The notes: generated by a model from the sequence alone, not told the origin. 64,000 nucleotides of DNA from Acuticoccus sp039034015 (GCA_039034015.1 JBCCBM010000014.1:29965-93964); one strand, 5' to 3'. Positions 40,924 to 49,352 are shown, counted from the first letter of the stretch. Translations and numbers: made by a program.

Positions 40924-41516
40924 GCCGGCGCTGTCGCAAGGGCGGTGCCGATCATCGCGTCGCGGGTCACGAGGTTGGCAAGCCGCGCCTCGTCCCACCC
41001 GTCTGTGCCTTCCGGGCGCATGGGGATCACGAGGTAGCGCACCTCAGCGGTGCTGTCGAAAACGTCGATCCGCACATCGGGAGGCAAGGTGACGCCAAAG
41101 TCGTCAAGGACGCCGCGCGGGTCGGCGACGACTTTCGCGCGGTAGGCGGGCGTTTTGTACCAGGTGGGCGGCAAGCCGAGCACGGGCCAAGGGTAGCAGG
41201 AGCAAAGCGTGCACACGACCATGTGGTGCACGGTGGGGGTGTTTTTGAGCGCCACCATGTGCTCGCCCGCGCGCCCGCCGATCTCAAGTTCGGCGATGGC
41301 GGCGGTGGCGTTTTCCAGGAGCCGCGCCTCGAATGCGGGGTCGGCCCAGGCGCGGGCCACCACGCGGGCGCCGTTCATGGGGCCCACCTCGTCGCGGTAA
41401 TAGTCCACGATGGCGTCGATGGCGTCTTCGGTGACGTAACCCTTCTCAACCAACAGGGATTTGAGCGCCCGCACGCGCACGTCCATCTCGGAGAGGTGTG
41501 AGTGATCACCGCTCAT
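40920..41516 (-). CDS. nthA: Nitrile hydratase alpha subunit, cobalt type
   Basis: Metal-binding subunit that hydrates nitriles to amides, 198 residues. The metal site is VCTLCSC at residues 101-107 (ligands C102, C105, S106, C107). Threonine at 103 marks the cobalt class; iron enzymes have serine there. Typical neighbours of the site, HHMVVCTLCSCYPWPVLGLPPTWYK, are present. It starts within the end of the C26 hydrolase gene (ATGA) and is followed by nthB and the activator, the order expected for cobalt enzymes. No amidase gene follows. Confidence 0.95.
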   Translation of the reverse strand: MSGDHSHLSEMDVRVRALKSLLVEKGYVTEDAIDAIVDYYRDEVGPMNGARVVARAWADPAFEARLLENATAAIAELEIGGRAGEHMVALKNTPTVHHMVVCTLCSCYPWPVLGLPPTWYKTPAYRAKVVADPRGVLDDFGVTLPPDVRIDVFDSTAEVRYLVIPMRPEGTDGWDEARLANLVTRDAMIGTALATAPA

Positions 41517-42265
41517 GCTGCTTGCCGCCCGCGCGCCCGGGCGCGCACGGCGCGGGCAAAAGCCTCAAAGATGGCGGTCGATGGCCCGTCCCGCCCCGCC
41601 CAATGCTCCGGATGCCATTGGACGCCAAGGTTGAAGGCTGCGGCGCCGGTGAGGGTGATTGCCTCAATGGTGCCGTCCGGCGCAGTGGCGAGCACCGACG
41701 CGCCCGGGGCCACAGCATCAATGGCTTGATAGTGCAGCGAATTTACACGGACGCGGTCGGTGCCCACAATGTCGCGCAACAGGCCCGGCGCCACATCCAC
41801 CTCGTGGCGCATGCCGAACCAGGCGTCGATGTCATCCTCCATCTCAGAGTAATGGACGGCGCGGCCGGGGACGTCGTGGACGGCCGCGTGGAGTGTGCCG
41901 CCGAAGGCCACGTTGATCTCCTGGATGCCGCGGCAAAGGCCCAGAAGCGGGAGGCCCCGCGCCACCGCCTCGCGGATCATGGGAAGGCTGACAGCATCGC
42001 GCGCGGGGTCAAACGGTTCGGCCGCCTCGGTGACCGGGGCGCCGTAACGCGTTGGGTGCACGTTGGAGCGGGCGCCGGTGATGAGAACGCCGGACACCAC
42101 ATCGAGGATTGCGCCAACATCGGTGGCGGCGGCCGTCGTGGGGACCTGGATGGCCTGAAGGCCTTCCCGCGCGAGGGCCTCAATGTAGCTGGCTGGCGTG
42201 GCGGACCAGACAAGGTTGCGGTGGGTGAGCGGGTCGGCAGGCAGGGCAATGAGGGGCGCGACCAT
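41513..42265 (-). CDS. Class I glutamine amidotransferase-like hydrolase (peptidase C26, PuuD-like)
   Basis: A 250-residue cytoplasmic hydrolase of the gamma-glutamyl hydrolase class. The catalytic cysteine is C111 in LGLCRGIQEINVAFGGTL and the His-Glu pair is H218/E220 in QWHPEHW. Related PuuD cleaves gamma-glutamyl-GABA. It is the first gene of the nitrile hydratase operon and overlaps nthA by ATGA, so it is probably made together with it; an enzyme of this class is not a standard member of such operons. The natural substrate may be a gamma-glutamyl amide derived from a nitrile or amine pathway, but that is inference. Confidence 0.88.
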   Translation of the reverse strand: MVAPLIALPADPLTHRNLVWSATPASYIEALAREGLQAIQVPTTAAATDVGAILDVVSGVLITGARSNVHPTRYGAPVTEAAEPFDPARDAVSLPMIREAVARGLPLLGLCRGIQEINVAFGGTLHAAVHDVPGRAVHYSEMEDDIDAWFGMRHEVDVAPGLLRDIVGTDRVRVNSLHYQAIDAVAPGASVLATAPDGTIEAITLTGAAAFNLGVQWHPEHWAGRDGPSTAIFEAFARAVRARARGRQAA

Positions 42266-42350
42266 GGGCGTGTCTCCGGCGGCACGGCAGGATGACCGAT
42301 CTTGGCGCAGCGGTCCATCGGGGGCTGCGAGGGCTTGCCCGTCACAATAT

Positions 42351-42364
42351 TGTCGATTTCGACA
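42351..42364. promoter_or_regulatory. Palindromic operator candidate between nitrile hydratase and TRAP genes
   Basis: TGTCGA-TT-TCGACA is a perfect inverted repeat in the 186-base divergent region. It lies just upstream of a possible promoter for the TRAP gene (TTGTTT, 16 bases, TCTAAA, at about 42367-42394). A repressor or activator bound here could govern both transcription units. No regulator gene is adjacent. Confidence 0.5.
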
Positions 42365-42451
42365 CTTGTTTGGGGGGCGCTCCACCGTCTAAACCGTGGC
42401 CAACCACCGGCATACTGCCGGATAAACGCGAAACTACGAGGGAGTCGACGA

Positions 42452-43552
42452 ATGGACCGTCGTTCATTTCTGAAAACGACCGCGGCCGCGGGTGCCGCCG
42501 CTGCTGCCACCACCACGCTTGCAGCGCCTGCGCTCAGCCTAGGCCGCGTGGAATGGAAGATGGTCACCACCTGGCCGAAGAATTTTCCGGGCCTTGGCAC
42601 CGGTGCCCAGCGCGCGGCCGACCGCATCACCCAGCTGACCGACGGCCGCATCACGGTGAAGCTGTTTGCCGCCGGCGAGCTGGTGCCCCCGTTTGAAAGC
42701 TTTGACGCCGTCGCCAACGGCACCGCCGAAATGTACCACGGCGCCGACTATTATTGGCAGGGCAAGCACCCCGCGTTCGCCTTCTTCACCGCGGTCCCCA
42801 TGGGGCTGACGGCGCAGGAGATTGACGCCTGGATCATGCACGGCGGCGGCCAGGCCCTTTGGGATGAGCTTGCGGCGGGCTTTGGCGTCAAACCGTTCAT
42901 GTGCGGCAACACGGGCGTCCAGATGGGCGGCTGGTTTGCCAAGGAAATCAACTCGCTGGACGACCTGAAGGGTCTCAAATTCCGCATGCCGGGCCTCGGC
43001 GGTGAGGCGCTGCGCCAGCTGGGCGTCAACGTTATCGCGCTGCCGGGCGGCGAAATTTTCCCCGCGCTCCAGTCCGGCGCCATTGACGGCACCGAGTGGG
43101 TGGGCCCGTGGAACGACCTTGCGTTCGGTTTTTATCGGATCGCGAAGAACTACTACTATCCGGGCTTCCACGAGCCGGGCTCGATGCTGGCCGCCGGCGT
43201 GAACAAGGCCGCGTTCGACGCGCTGTCGGCCGCCGATCAGGCGATTGTTGAGCACGCGTGCATCGTTGAAAACAACTTTATGACCGCCGAGTTTGTGGCC
43301 AAGAACGGCCAGGCGCTCGACACGCTCATCAACCAGCACGGCGTCACGCTGCGCAAATTCCCCGCCGACGTGTTTGACGGGTTTGCCGCGGCCTCCGAAG
43401 AGGTGATCGCCAACGCCGGCGCCCACGATGATCTTGCCAAGCGCACCATGGAGAGCTTCATGAAGGCGCGGGCCGATTTTGGCGGCTGGACCCGCATTTC
43501 CGACCAGGCATATTCTGACGAGCGCGCCCGGGTTCTGGGCCTTTCCGACTAA
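42452..43552 (+). CDS. TRAP transporter substrate-binding protein (DctP/TakP type)
   Basis: Periplasmic receptor of a tripartite ATP-independent importer, 366 residues. It opens with a twin-arginine leader MDRRSFLKTTAAAGAAAAATTTLAAPA. The mature start VEWKMVTTWPKNFPGLGTGAQRAADRI is typical of the TakP/mannitol-chloroaromatic branch, which often binds 2-oxo acids. The conserved ligand arginine should lie in GLKFRMPGLGGE, and a tryptophan in IDGTEWVGPWND. The gene has its own strong terminator before dctQM. Confidence 0.92.
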   Translation: MDRRSFLKTTAAAGAAAAATTTLAAPALSLGRVEWKMVTTWPKNFPGLGTGAQRAADRITQLTDGRITVKLFAAGELVPPFESFDAVANGTAEMYHGADYYWQGKHPAFAFFTAVPMGLTAQEIDAWIMHGGGQALWDELAAGFGVKPFMCGNTGVQMGGWFAKEINSLDDLKGLKFRMPGLGGEALRQLGVNVIALPGGEIFPALQSGAIDGTEWVGPWNDLAFGFYRIAKNYYYPGFHEPGSMLAAGVNKAAFDALSAADQAIVEHACIVENNFMTAEFVAKNGQALDTLINQHGVTLRKFPADVFDGFAAASEEVIANAGAHDDLAKRTMESFMKARADFGGWTRISDQAYSDERARVLGLSD

Positions 43553-43577
43553 GTCAGGCGGCCTTGCGGACGTTTTG

Positions 43578-43604
43578 GCGGCGCCTTCGGGCGCCGCTTT
43601 TTTT
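43578..43604 (+). terminator. Rho-independent terminator after the TRAP receptor gene
   Basis: GCGGCGCC-TTCG-GGCGCCGC followed by seven T. A UUCG tetraloop on an 8-base GC stem is very stable. It starts 26 bases after the stop. It probably ends most transcripts and leaves the membrane subunits to read-through or to a separate promoter in 43605-43771, where I see no clear one. Confidence 0.9.
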
Positions 43605-43771
43605 GTGCCCCGTTGTTTGATTGCATCGGCGGCCAAGAACGCGGTTGATGCTGCGCTGCAGTTTCTGGCAGGTTCGAAATCCTGATATGCGCCAGCGCAT
43701 GGCTGGTGCATGGCCCGACAACCAGCCTGGAGCGCCCCTTTGATCTTGATCAAACCTTGCCGTGGTCGCCG

Positions 43772-44542
43772 ATGAACGCGATTGCAGGGACGCTTGACCG
43801 GACGAACCGGTTTATTGGCCAAGCCGTCAGCTGGCTCATCCTGGCGATGGTCATCGTACAGTTCGGCGTGGTGGTCATGCGCTACGTGTTTGGCGTTGGC
43901 GATCTTTGGGCGCAAGAATCGATCATCTACATGCACGGCACGCTGTTTATGCTCGCCGCCGCCTACACCCTGTCGGAAGACGGGCATGTGCGGGTGGACA
44001 TCTTTTATCGCGCCGCCTCGCCAAGATATCGCGCGCTGGTGAACTTTTTTGGCTCGATCTTTCTGCTGATCCCCGTTGCCATCACCATCACACTGTCGAG
44101 CTGGGGCTATGTGGAAAATTCATGGCGCATCTTTGAGCGCTCGATGGAATCGTCAGGCATTCCGGGCGTGTTCTTGCTGAAAACCGCCATCCCGATGTTT
44201 GCGCTTTTGATTGCCGCACAGGGCGTTGTGCTGGCGCTGCGCGCGCTGATGGTGCTCCTCCCCTCCCGGGCGGCGGGGCTTGTGGGCGGGCTTTTGGTGG
44301 TGGTGCCCTGCGGCGCGCTGCTTACCTACTTCACCGGCACCAAACTGTGGGTCAACCGCGGCGATTTTGCTGACGTTGGAGAGCGGGCGACCGCCCTTGC
44401 CATGGTGCTCTCCACGGTTTTGCCGCTGATTGGCATCGCGCTGGTGGTCGCAGGGGTGTTCGTTGCCATCCGCGGCGCCGGCGACCCTGGCGATGCGGCA
44501 AACCCTGCCCACGACGCCGACATTTCCCACCCCGCAGCCTGA
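43772..44542 (+). CDS. TRAP transporter small membrane subunit (DctQ type), enlarged
   Basis: Inner-membrane protein of 256 residues from the ATG at 43772. A normal DctQ has four spans and about 160-180 residues; here four spans (about residues 15-160, with QESIIYMHGTLFMLAAAYTLSEDGHVRVDIFY) are followed by two or more extra spans (about 175-235). Such enlarged subunits go with the TakP-type branch of receptors, consistent with the receptor upstream. A start at 43706 would add 22 residues and is less likely. Confidence 0.88.
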   Translation: MNAIAGTLDRTNRFIGQAVSWLILAMVIVQFGVVVMRYVFGVGDLWAQESIIYMHGTLFMLAAAYTLSEDGHVRVDIFYRAASPRYRALVNFFGSIFLLIPVAITITLSSWGYVENSWRIFERSMESSGIPGVFLLKTAIPMFALLIAAQGVVLALRALMVLLPSRAAGLVGGLLVVVPCGALLTYFTGTKLWVNRGDFADVGERATALAMVLSTVLPLIGIALVVAGVFVAIRGAGDPGDAANPAHDADISHPAA

Positions 44543-44552
44543 GGCCAATCCC

Positions 44553-46172
44553 GTGGGCGATCTCGCTTCCATTCTCGACATTTTGATGTTTGCAACGGCC
44601 GTGGTGCTGCTCCTCACGGGGTTCCCGGTCGCCTTCACGCTTGCTGGCACAGGGCTCGCGTTTGCCGTCATCGGCAACATGCTGGGCGTGTTCGACTTTG
44701 CGTTTGTGAACGCGCTCCCCCAGCGCATTTACGGCACGATGACCAATGAGGTGCTGATTGCAGTCCCTCTCTTCGTCTTCATGGGCGTCCTCTTGGAGCG
44801 ATCGCGCGTTGCGGAAGAACTCCTTGAAACCATGGGGCAACTTTTCGGGCCCATGCGCGGTGGGGTGGGGATTGCGGTGTGCGTGGTGGGCGCGCTTTTG
44901 GCCGCCTCCACCGGCATTGTGGGCGCAACGGTGGTGACGATGGGGCTTTTGTCGCTCCCCACCATGCTGCGCTATGGCTATGCGCCCTCGCTGGCGGCGG
45001 GCACCATCGCAGCGTCGGGCACATTGGGGCAGATTATTCCGCCCTCCATCGTCCTCGTCATCCTGGGCGATCAAATTTCCAACGCCTACCAGGAGAGCCA
45101 GCGCGTCCTGCAGGAGCAGGCCTGGGCGGAGGGTGATTTTTCGTTCATCCCCGGCCCGCCGGTCTCGGTGGGGGACCTTTTTGCCGGCGCGCTCATCCCC
45201 GGGCTCATGCTGGTGGGCGCGTACATTTTGTACACCATCATCATCGCGATCATCCGCCCGTCCGCCGCGCCCCCCGTGCCGCGGGATCCGGACAACCCGA
45301 TGACGCTCTTTCGCGTCCTCCACGCGCTGGTCCCGCCGATCGCGCTGATTGTAGCGGTGCTGGGCTCAATCCTTGCCGGCGTCGCAACACCCACCGAGGC
45401 GGCGGCGGTGGGCGGCATCGGCGCGATTTTGCTGGCGGGCTACCGGCTCAACGAGGCCAAACCGCTGGTGATCTATGTGGCAACGCTCTCGCTGGTGGCG
45501 CTTTTGGTGCTGACGGGGTCCATGGACCTTCGCATTTCGCGCACCGACATCCCGGACAACGACCAGATCGGGATTTATGTGGCCTACGGGCTGTTGGCGC
45601 TGGTCTGTTTGGGGCTCATCGTGTCGCTGGCGCGCATTGCGGGCGCCGGTGTTTTGACCAGCGTAATGCGCTCAACGGCGCAAATCACCTGCATGGTCTT
45701 CGTGATCTTGATTGGCGCGGCGCTGTTCTCGCTGGTCTTCCGCGGCCTTGGCGGGGAAGAGCTTGTCCATGAGATCTTGACCGGCATTCCCGGCGGGGCG
45801 CTCGGCGCGATGATCGCGGTCATGCTGATGATGTTTGTCTTGGGCTTCTTCCTCGACTTTTTGGAGATTGTGTTTGTTGTGGTGCCACTGGTGGCGCCAG
45901 TTCTCCTGATGCTCGAAATGCCGGACGGGTCCACCATGAGCCCGGTGTGGCTCGGCATCATGATGGCGGTGAACCTGCAAACCTCGTTCCTGACGCCGCC
46001 GTTTGGGTTTGCGCTCTTTTATCTGCGGGGCGTTGCGCCGCCGGAGGTGAAGACCACCGCCATTTACCGCGGCATCATCCCGTTCGTGTTCATCCAGATG
46101 CTGATGCTGGTGACGTTATGGTACATGCCGCAGCTCGCCACGTGGCTGCCAAAAGTCATCTACGGCGATTGA
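44553..46172 (+). CDS. TRAP transporter large membrane subunit (DctM type), enlarged
   Basis: Inner-membrane transport subunit, 539 residues from the GTG at 44553. The DctM core is shown by IPLFVFMGVLLE-like AVPLFVFMGVLLERSRVAEELLETM, GASTGIVGATVVTMG-like and GTLGQIIPPSIVLVILGD segments, and VLGFFLDFLEIVFVVVPL near the C-terminus. It is about 110 residues longer than usual owing to an inserted pair of spans around residues 300-390 (including a charged loop RISRTDIPDNDQ). The gene starts ten bases after dctQ and ends convergently with a short putative gene. Confidence 0.9.
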   Translation: MGDLASILDILMFATAVVLLLTGFPVAFTLAGTGLAFAVIGNMLGVFDFAFVNALPQRIYGTMTNEVLIAVPLFVFMGVLLERSRVAEELLETMGQLFGPMRGGVGIAVCVVGALLAASTGIVGATVVTMGLLSLPTMLRYGYAPSLAAGTIAASGTLGQIIPPSIVLVILGDQISNAYQESQRVLQEQAWAEGDFSFIPGPPVSVGDLFAGALIPGLMLVGAYILYTIIIAIIRPSAAPPVPRDPDNPMTLFRVLHALVPPIALIVAVLGSILAGVATPTEAAAVGGIGAILLAGYRLNEAKPLVIYVATLSLVALLVLTGSMDLRISRTDIPDNDQIGIYVAYGLLALVCLGLIVSLARIAGAGVLTSVMRSTAQITCMVFVILIGAALFSLVFRGLGGEELVHEILTGIPGGALGAMIAVMLMMFVLGFFLDFLEIVFVVVPLVAPVLLMLEMPDGSTMSPVWLGIMMAVNLQTSFLTPPFGFALFYLRGVAPPEVKTTAIYRGIIPFVFIQMLMLVTLWYMPQLATWLPKVIYGD

Positions 46173-46368
46173 CGGTTGCCACCACAAGGCGCGGCGCCCG
46201 GGGGAGCTCGATGGCCCCGGCCCGCAGCAAAAACTCAAAATCGAGGGCGGCGAAGCGCGGGGCGGAGGCCTCCGCTGTCGCCGGCCGCGGGGCAGTGCCG
46301 GTCACGAGCGCCAAAAGGGCGGTGACGGCGGCCGGGTCGCCCATGCCGGTCTTGCGATCGCTAGCCAA
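46156..46368 (-). CDS. Putative small protein, unknown
   Basis: A possible 70-residue protein starting at TTG 46368, five bases after GAGGAGG. It reads ASDRKTGMGDPAAVTALLAL and onward, ending in AGAIELPRAPRLVVATVNRRR. Its third-position GC bias is similar to the neighbours, but there is no domain I recognise and an ATG at 46344 would give only 62 residues. It overlaps the dctM stop by 17 bases on the other strand. The rest of the 395-base gap (46369-46567) holds no visible gene and should contain the BCCT promoter. Confidence 0.35.
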   Translation of the reverse strand: MASDRKTGMGDPAAVTALLALVTGTAPRPATAEASAPRFAALDFEFLLRAGAIELPRAPRLVVATVNRRR

Positions 46369-46567
46369 ACGAGCCTCCTCATCCGCGGCCGTTGGATGAA
46401 ATCGCCGCGTTAATTGAAGGTGCCGAAAATCGTTCCCGCGCGCAAAGCATACCAGCTTGCGCCGTCCGGCCCGATGGCAATCATTCCTAGAGTGGTTCAG
46501 CGCTCGGTTTGACATTGGACGATGAACGTCAGAAGGTCGCGCATCAAAAATCATTTGGGATGATCGA

Positions 46568-48178
46568 ATGACGGACCAAAATAGGGCCACGTCGCCGGCC
46601 GACTTATCCGACGAGGATGTCGGCTACACAACTGATCATGAGCTTGGGGAAAACAATATTCGCCCGTTTGGGCTGGACCTTCATAACCCTGTTTTTCTTG
46701 TCTCCAGCGTCGTCATTTTCGGCTTTGTTTTGTTGTCGCTGGCCAATCAAGAAGCGTCGGCAGAGCTCTTCGGCTGGCTCCGCCCTTGGCTCACCAGCAC
46801 GTTTGACTGGTTTCTCGTCCTTTCCGTCAACGCCATCACGATCTTCTGCCTCGCGCTGATCGTGCTCCCGGTGGGGTCGGTGCGCATTGGCGGAAAGGAC
46901 GCCAAACCAGATTATTCCTACCCCGGCTGGATCGCGATGATGTTCGCCGCCGGCATCGGGATCGGCCTTTTGTTCTTCGGCGTCCTTGAGCCGACCTATT
47001 ATAATTTTGCCGAGAATGGCGCCGCCCGGCCCCTCGGGATCGACGTCACCCAGCCTGGCAATGAATATGCCGGCGTGGTGGGAACCATCCACCATTGGGG
47101 GCTGTCGGCCTGGGCGGTTTACGCGGCCGTCGGGCTCAGCCTTGCAATCTTCGCGTTCAACCTCAACTTGCCGCTCACCCTGCGCTCCGCGTTTTACCCG
47201 CTCTTGGGCGAACGGGTGTGGGGCTGGCCCGGCCACGTGATTGACACCCTTGCAGTCTTTGCGACCCTTTTTGGCCTCACAACCTCGCTCGGCCTTGGCG
47301 CGCAGCAGGTGGCGGCCGGGCTGCAAGAGGTCGCGGGGATCGCGCCGTCGGACACGGTTGTGGTGCTCATCATCATCGGGATCACGCTGATCGCGCTGGC
47401 CTCCGTGCTCCTTGGCATGGACAAGGGCGTCAAGCGGCTGTCCGAAATCAACATGATTATGGCGGTCGGGCTCTTCCTGTTCGTCCTCTTCATGAGCGGG
47501 GCCGGCGTTGCAATCACGCGCTATTTCAACGTGATGGCCGACTATATCGTCGCCCTTCCGGCGCTCTCCAACCCGTTTGGGCGGGAGGATGAGAGCTTCT
47601 TCCACGGCTGGACGACGTTTTATTGGGCCTGGTGGATCGCGTGGTCGCCCTTTGTGGGGATGTTCATTGCGCGCATCTCCAAGGGGCGCACCGTGCGCGA
47701 GTTTGTCCTTTGCGCCCTCATCGCGCCGACGGCCGTTTGCGCGCTGTGGATGTCCACCTTTGGCGGCGCGGCGATCGACATGATTAACGCCGGCACAGGA
47801 CAAGGGATCACGGCCGTCGTTGTCGACACTTATAGACCTGAAATGGCGCTCTTCAGCCTCCTGGAGAAGTATCCGCTCTATGAGATCGTTGCGCCAATTT
47901 CGCTCCTTCTCATCGTGATTTTCTTCGTCACCTCGTCCGACAGCGGCTCGCTTGTCATCGACACCATCACGGCCGGCGGCAAGATGGATGCGCCGGTGGT
48001 CCAGCGCGTTTTCTGGTGCACGCTGGAGGGGCTGGTGGCGATTGCGCTTCTTCTGGGCGGGGGGCTTGCCGCGCTCCAGGGTGCGGCGGTGTCAACGGGC
48101 ATCCCCTTCACGGTGGTGGTCCTTTTGATGTGCTACTGCCTGTGGCGCGCGCTGCAGGTGGAACGCGCCAAACTTTGA
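46568..48178 (+). CDS. BCCT family transporter (betaine/choline/carnitine)
   Basis: Secondary transporter of 536 residues with twelve spans. The glycine-rich substrate segment AAGIGIGLLFFGVLEPTYYN, the WGLSAWAVYA span and the signature GWTTFYWAWWIAWSPFVGMFIARISKGRTVREF are all there. BCCT proteins import glycine betaine and related trimethylammonium compounds, often for osmotic balance. The long C-terminal osmosensory tail of BetP is absent. It seems to stand alone. The conserved tryptophans support a quaternary-amine substrate, but the exact one is uncertain. Confidence 0.93.
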   Translation: MTDQNRATSPADLSDEDVGYTTDHELGENNIRPFGLDLHNPVFLVSSVVIFGFVLLSLANQEASAELFGWLRPWLTSTFDWFLVLSVNAITIFCLALIVLPVGSVRIGGKDAKPDYSYPGWIAMMFAAGIGIGLLFFGVLEPTYYNFAENGAARPLGIDVTQPGNEYAGVVGTIHHWGLSAWAVYAAVGLSLAIFAFNLNLPLTLRSAFYPLLGERVWGWPGHVIDTLAVFATLFGLTTSLGLGAQQVAAGLQEVAGIAPSDTVVVLIIIGITLIALASVLLGMDKGVKRLSEINMIMAVGLFLFVLFMSGAGVAITRYFNVMADYIVALPALSNPFGREDESFFHGWTTFYWAWWIAWSPFVGMFIARISKGRTVREFVLCALIAPTAVCALWMSTFGGAAIDMINAGTGQGITAVVVDTYRPEMALFSLLEKYPLYEIVAPISLLLIVIFFVTSSDSGSLVIDTITAGGKMDAPVVQRVFWCTLEGLVAIALLLGGGLAALQGAAVSTGIPFTVVVLLMCYCLWRALQVERAKL

Positions 48179-48185
48179 CCGCGAT

Positions 48186-48216
48186 GCGGGAGGGGGCTGG
48201 ACGGCCGCCCTCCCGC
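48186..48216 (+). terminator. Hairpin after the BCCT gene
   Basis: GCGGGAGGG pairs perfectly with CCCTCCCGC across a 13-base loop, starting eight bases after the stop. A short T run (TTTT) follows only 12 bases later, so it is a weaker terminator than the one after the TRAP receptor. Confidence 0.5.
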
Positions 48217-48299
48217 CCGGCACAACGCTTTTAAAGCGAGCCGGGGCGACGCCCGCGCCCCGCCCGCCCTCATATGAAGCGGGTGACGAGGGAGTTTTT

Positions 48300-49283
48300 A
48301 TGAAAAAGACCACCGCCAGCCTTCTTGCGCTTGGCCTTGGCGCGACCGCGCTCACCGGCGTTGCCATCGCGCAAGAAACCTACAAGATCCCCACCGTCGT
48401 CAAAATTTCCGGCATCCAGTGGTTCAACCGCATGGAAGAGGGTGTGAAGGCCTTTGCCGAAGAGACCGGTCACGACGCCTTCCAGGTGGGCCCGGCAAGC
48501 GCCGACGCGCAGCTCCAGGTCCAGGTCATTGAAGACATGATCGCGCAAGGGGCGGACGCCATCACCGTCGTCCCCTTCTCGCCCGAAGCGGTGGAGCCGG
48601 TTCTGAAGCGCGCCATGGATGCCGGCATTAAAGTCGTCACCCACGAAGCGTCCAACATTGAAAACGCCCACTGGGACCTTGAAGCGTTCAGGAACTTTGA
48701 CTTTGGCGGCGTCATCATGCAAGGCCTTGCCGAATGCATGGAAGAAGAGGGCGAATACGCTGTCTTCGTCGGCTCGCTGACGTCAAAAACCCACAACGAG
48801 TGGGTGGACGGCGCCATCGCCTACCAAGAAGAAAACTACCCGAACATGACGCTGGTGGGCGACAAGAACGAAACCTACGACGATCAGCAGCAGGCGTACC
48901 AGAAAGCGCAAGAAATCCTGCGCACCTTCCCCAACATCAAAGGCATGCAGGGTTCTGCGTCCACCGATGTTGCGGGCATTGGTCTTGCCATCGAAGAGCG
49001 CGGCCTTGAGGATGACGTGTGCGTCTTTGGTCTATCGATCCCCTCCATTGCCGGCCAGTACATGGAGACCGGCGCGGTGGACGCGATTTACTTCTGGGAT
49101 GCGGCCCAGGCGGCCGAGGCGATGAACAAGCTTGCCGTCATGCTCCTGGAAGGAAAAGAGATCGGCAATGGCCTTGATCTGGGTATCCCCGGCTACAACA
49201 GCCTCATCCAAGAGGGCAAAGTCCTTTATGGCGAAGCGGCCGTGAAGGTGACGATGGACAACATCGCTGAATACCCGCTCTAA
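48300..49283 (+). CDS. Sugar-type ABC transporter substrate-binding protein (RbsB family)
   Basis: Periplasmic receptor, 327 residues. The signal peptide is MKKTTASLLALGLGATALTGVAIAQ; the mature chain has ETYKIPTVVKISGIQWFNRMEEGVKAF and the typical IAQGADAITVVPFSPEAVEPVLKRAMDAGIKVVTHEAS. This is the Peripla_BP_4 group that binds sugars, polyols and autoinducer-2. GAGGGAG precedes the ATG. It heads an operon with an ATPase, two permeases and DhaK/DhaL, which points to a three- or four-carbon sugar or polyol such as dihydroxyacetone or erythrulose; this is inference from neighbours. Confidence 0.92.
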   Translation: MKKTTASLLALGLGATALTGVAIAQETYKIPTVVKISGIQWFNRMEEGVKAFAEETGHDAFQVGPASADAQLQVQVIEDMIAQGADAITVVPFSPEAVEPVLKRAMDAGIKVVTHEASNIENAHWDLEAFRNFDFGGVIMQGLAECMEEEGEYAVFVGSLTSKTHNEWVDGAIAYQEENYPNMTLVGDKNETYDDQQQAYQKAQEILRTFPNIKGMQGSASTDVAGIGLAIEERGLEDDVCVFGLSIPSIAGQYMETGAVDAIYFWDAAQAAEAMNKLAVMLLEGKEIGNGLDLGIPGYNSLIQEGKVLYGEAAVKVTMDNIAEYPL

Positions 49284-49290
49284 AACCTTT

Positions 49291-49316
49291 GGCGCGGCAG
49301 GGAAACCTGCCGCGCC
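49291..49316 (+). terminator. Strong hairpin between the binding-protein and ATPase genes
   Basis: Perfect 11-base stem GGCGCGGCAGG / CCTGCCGCGCC closed by a GAAA tetraloop, beginning seven bases after the stop. No T run follows, so it is better suited to protect the binding-protein mRNA from decay than to stop transcription. Confidence 0.75.
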
Positions 49317-49352
49317 GCCCCCTTGGCGCAGATCCAACCGCCGGACACGATC

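Noticed and set aside
40002..41516. Thiocyanate hydrolase instead of nitrile hydratase
   Set aside because: Thiocyanate hydrolase has three subunits, with the beta-like region split in two; here there is an ordinary alpha (VCTLCSC) and full-length beta plus a small activator, as in cobalt nitrile hydratases.
42539..43987. A 482-codon minus-strand frame opposite the TRAP receptor gene
   Set aside because: It runs through a strong terminator and a non-coding gap, and has no recognisable features; the receptor on the other strand is unmistakable.
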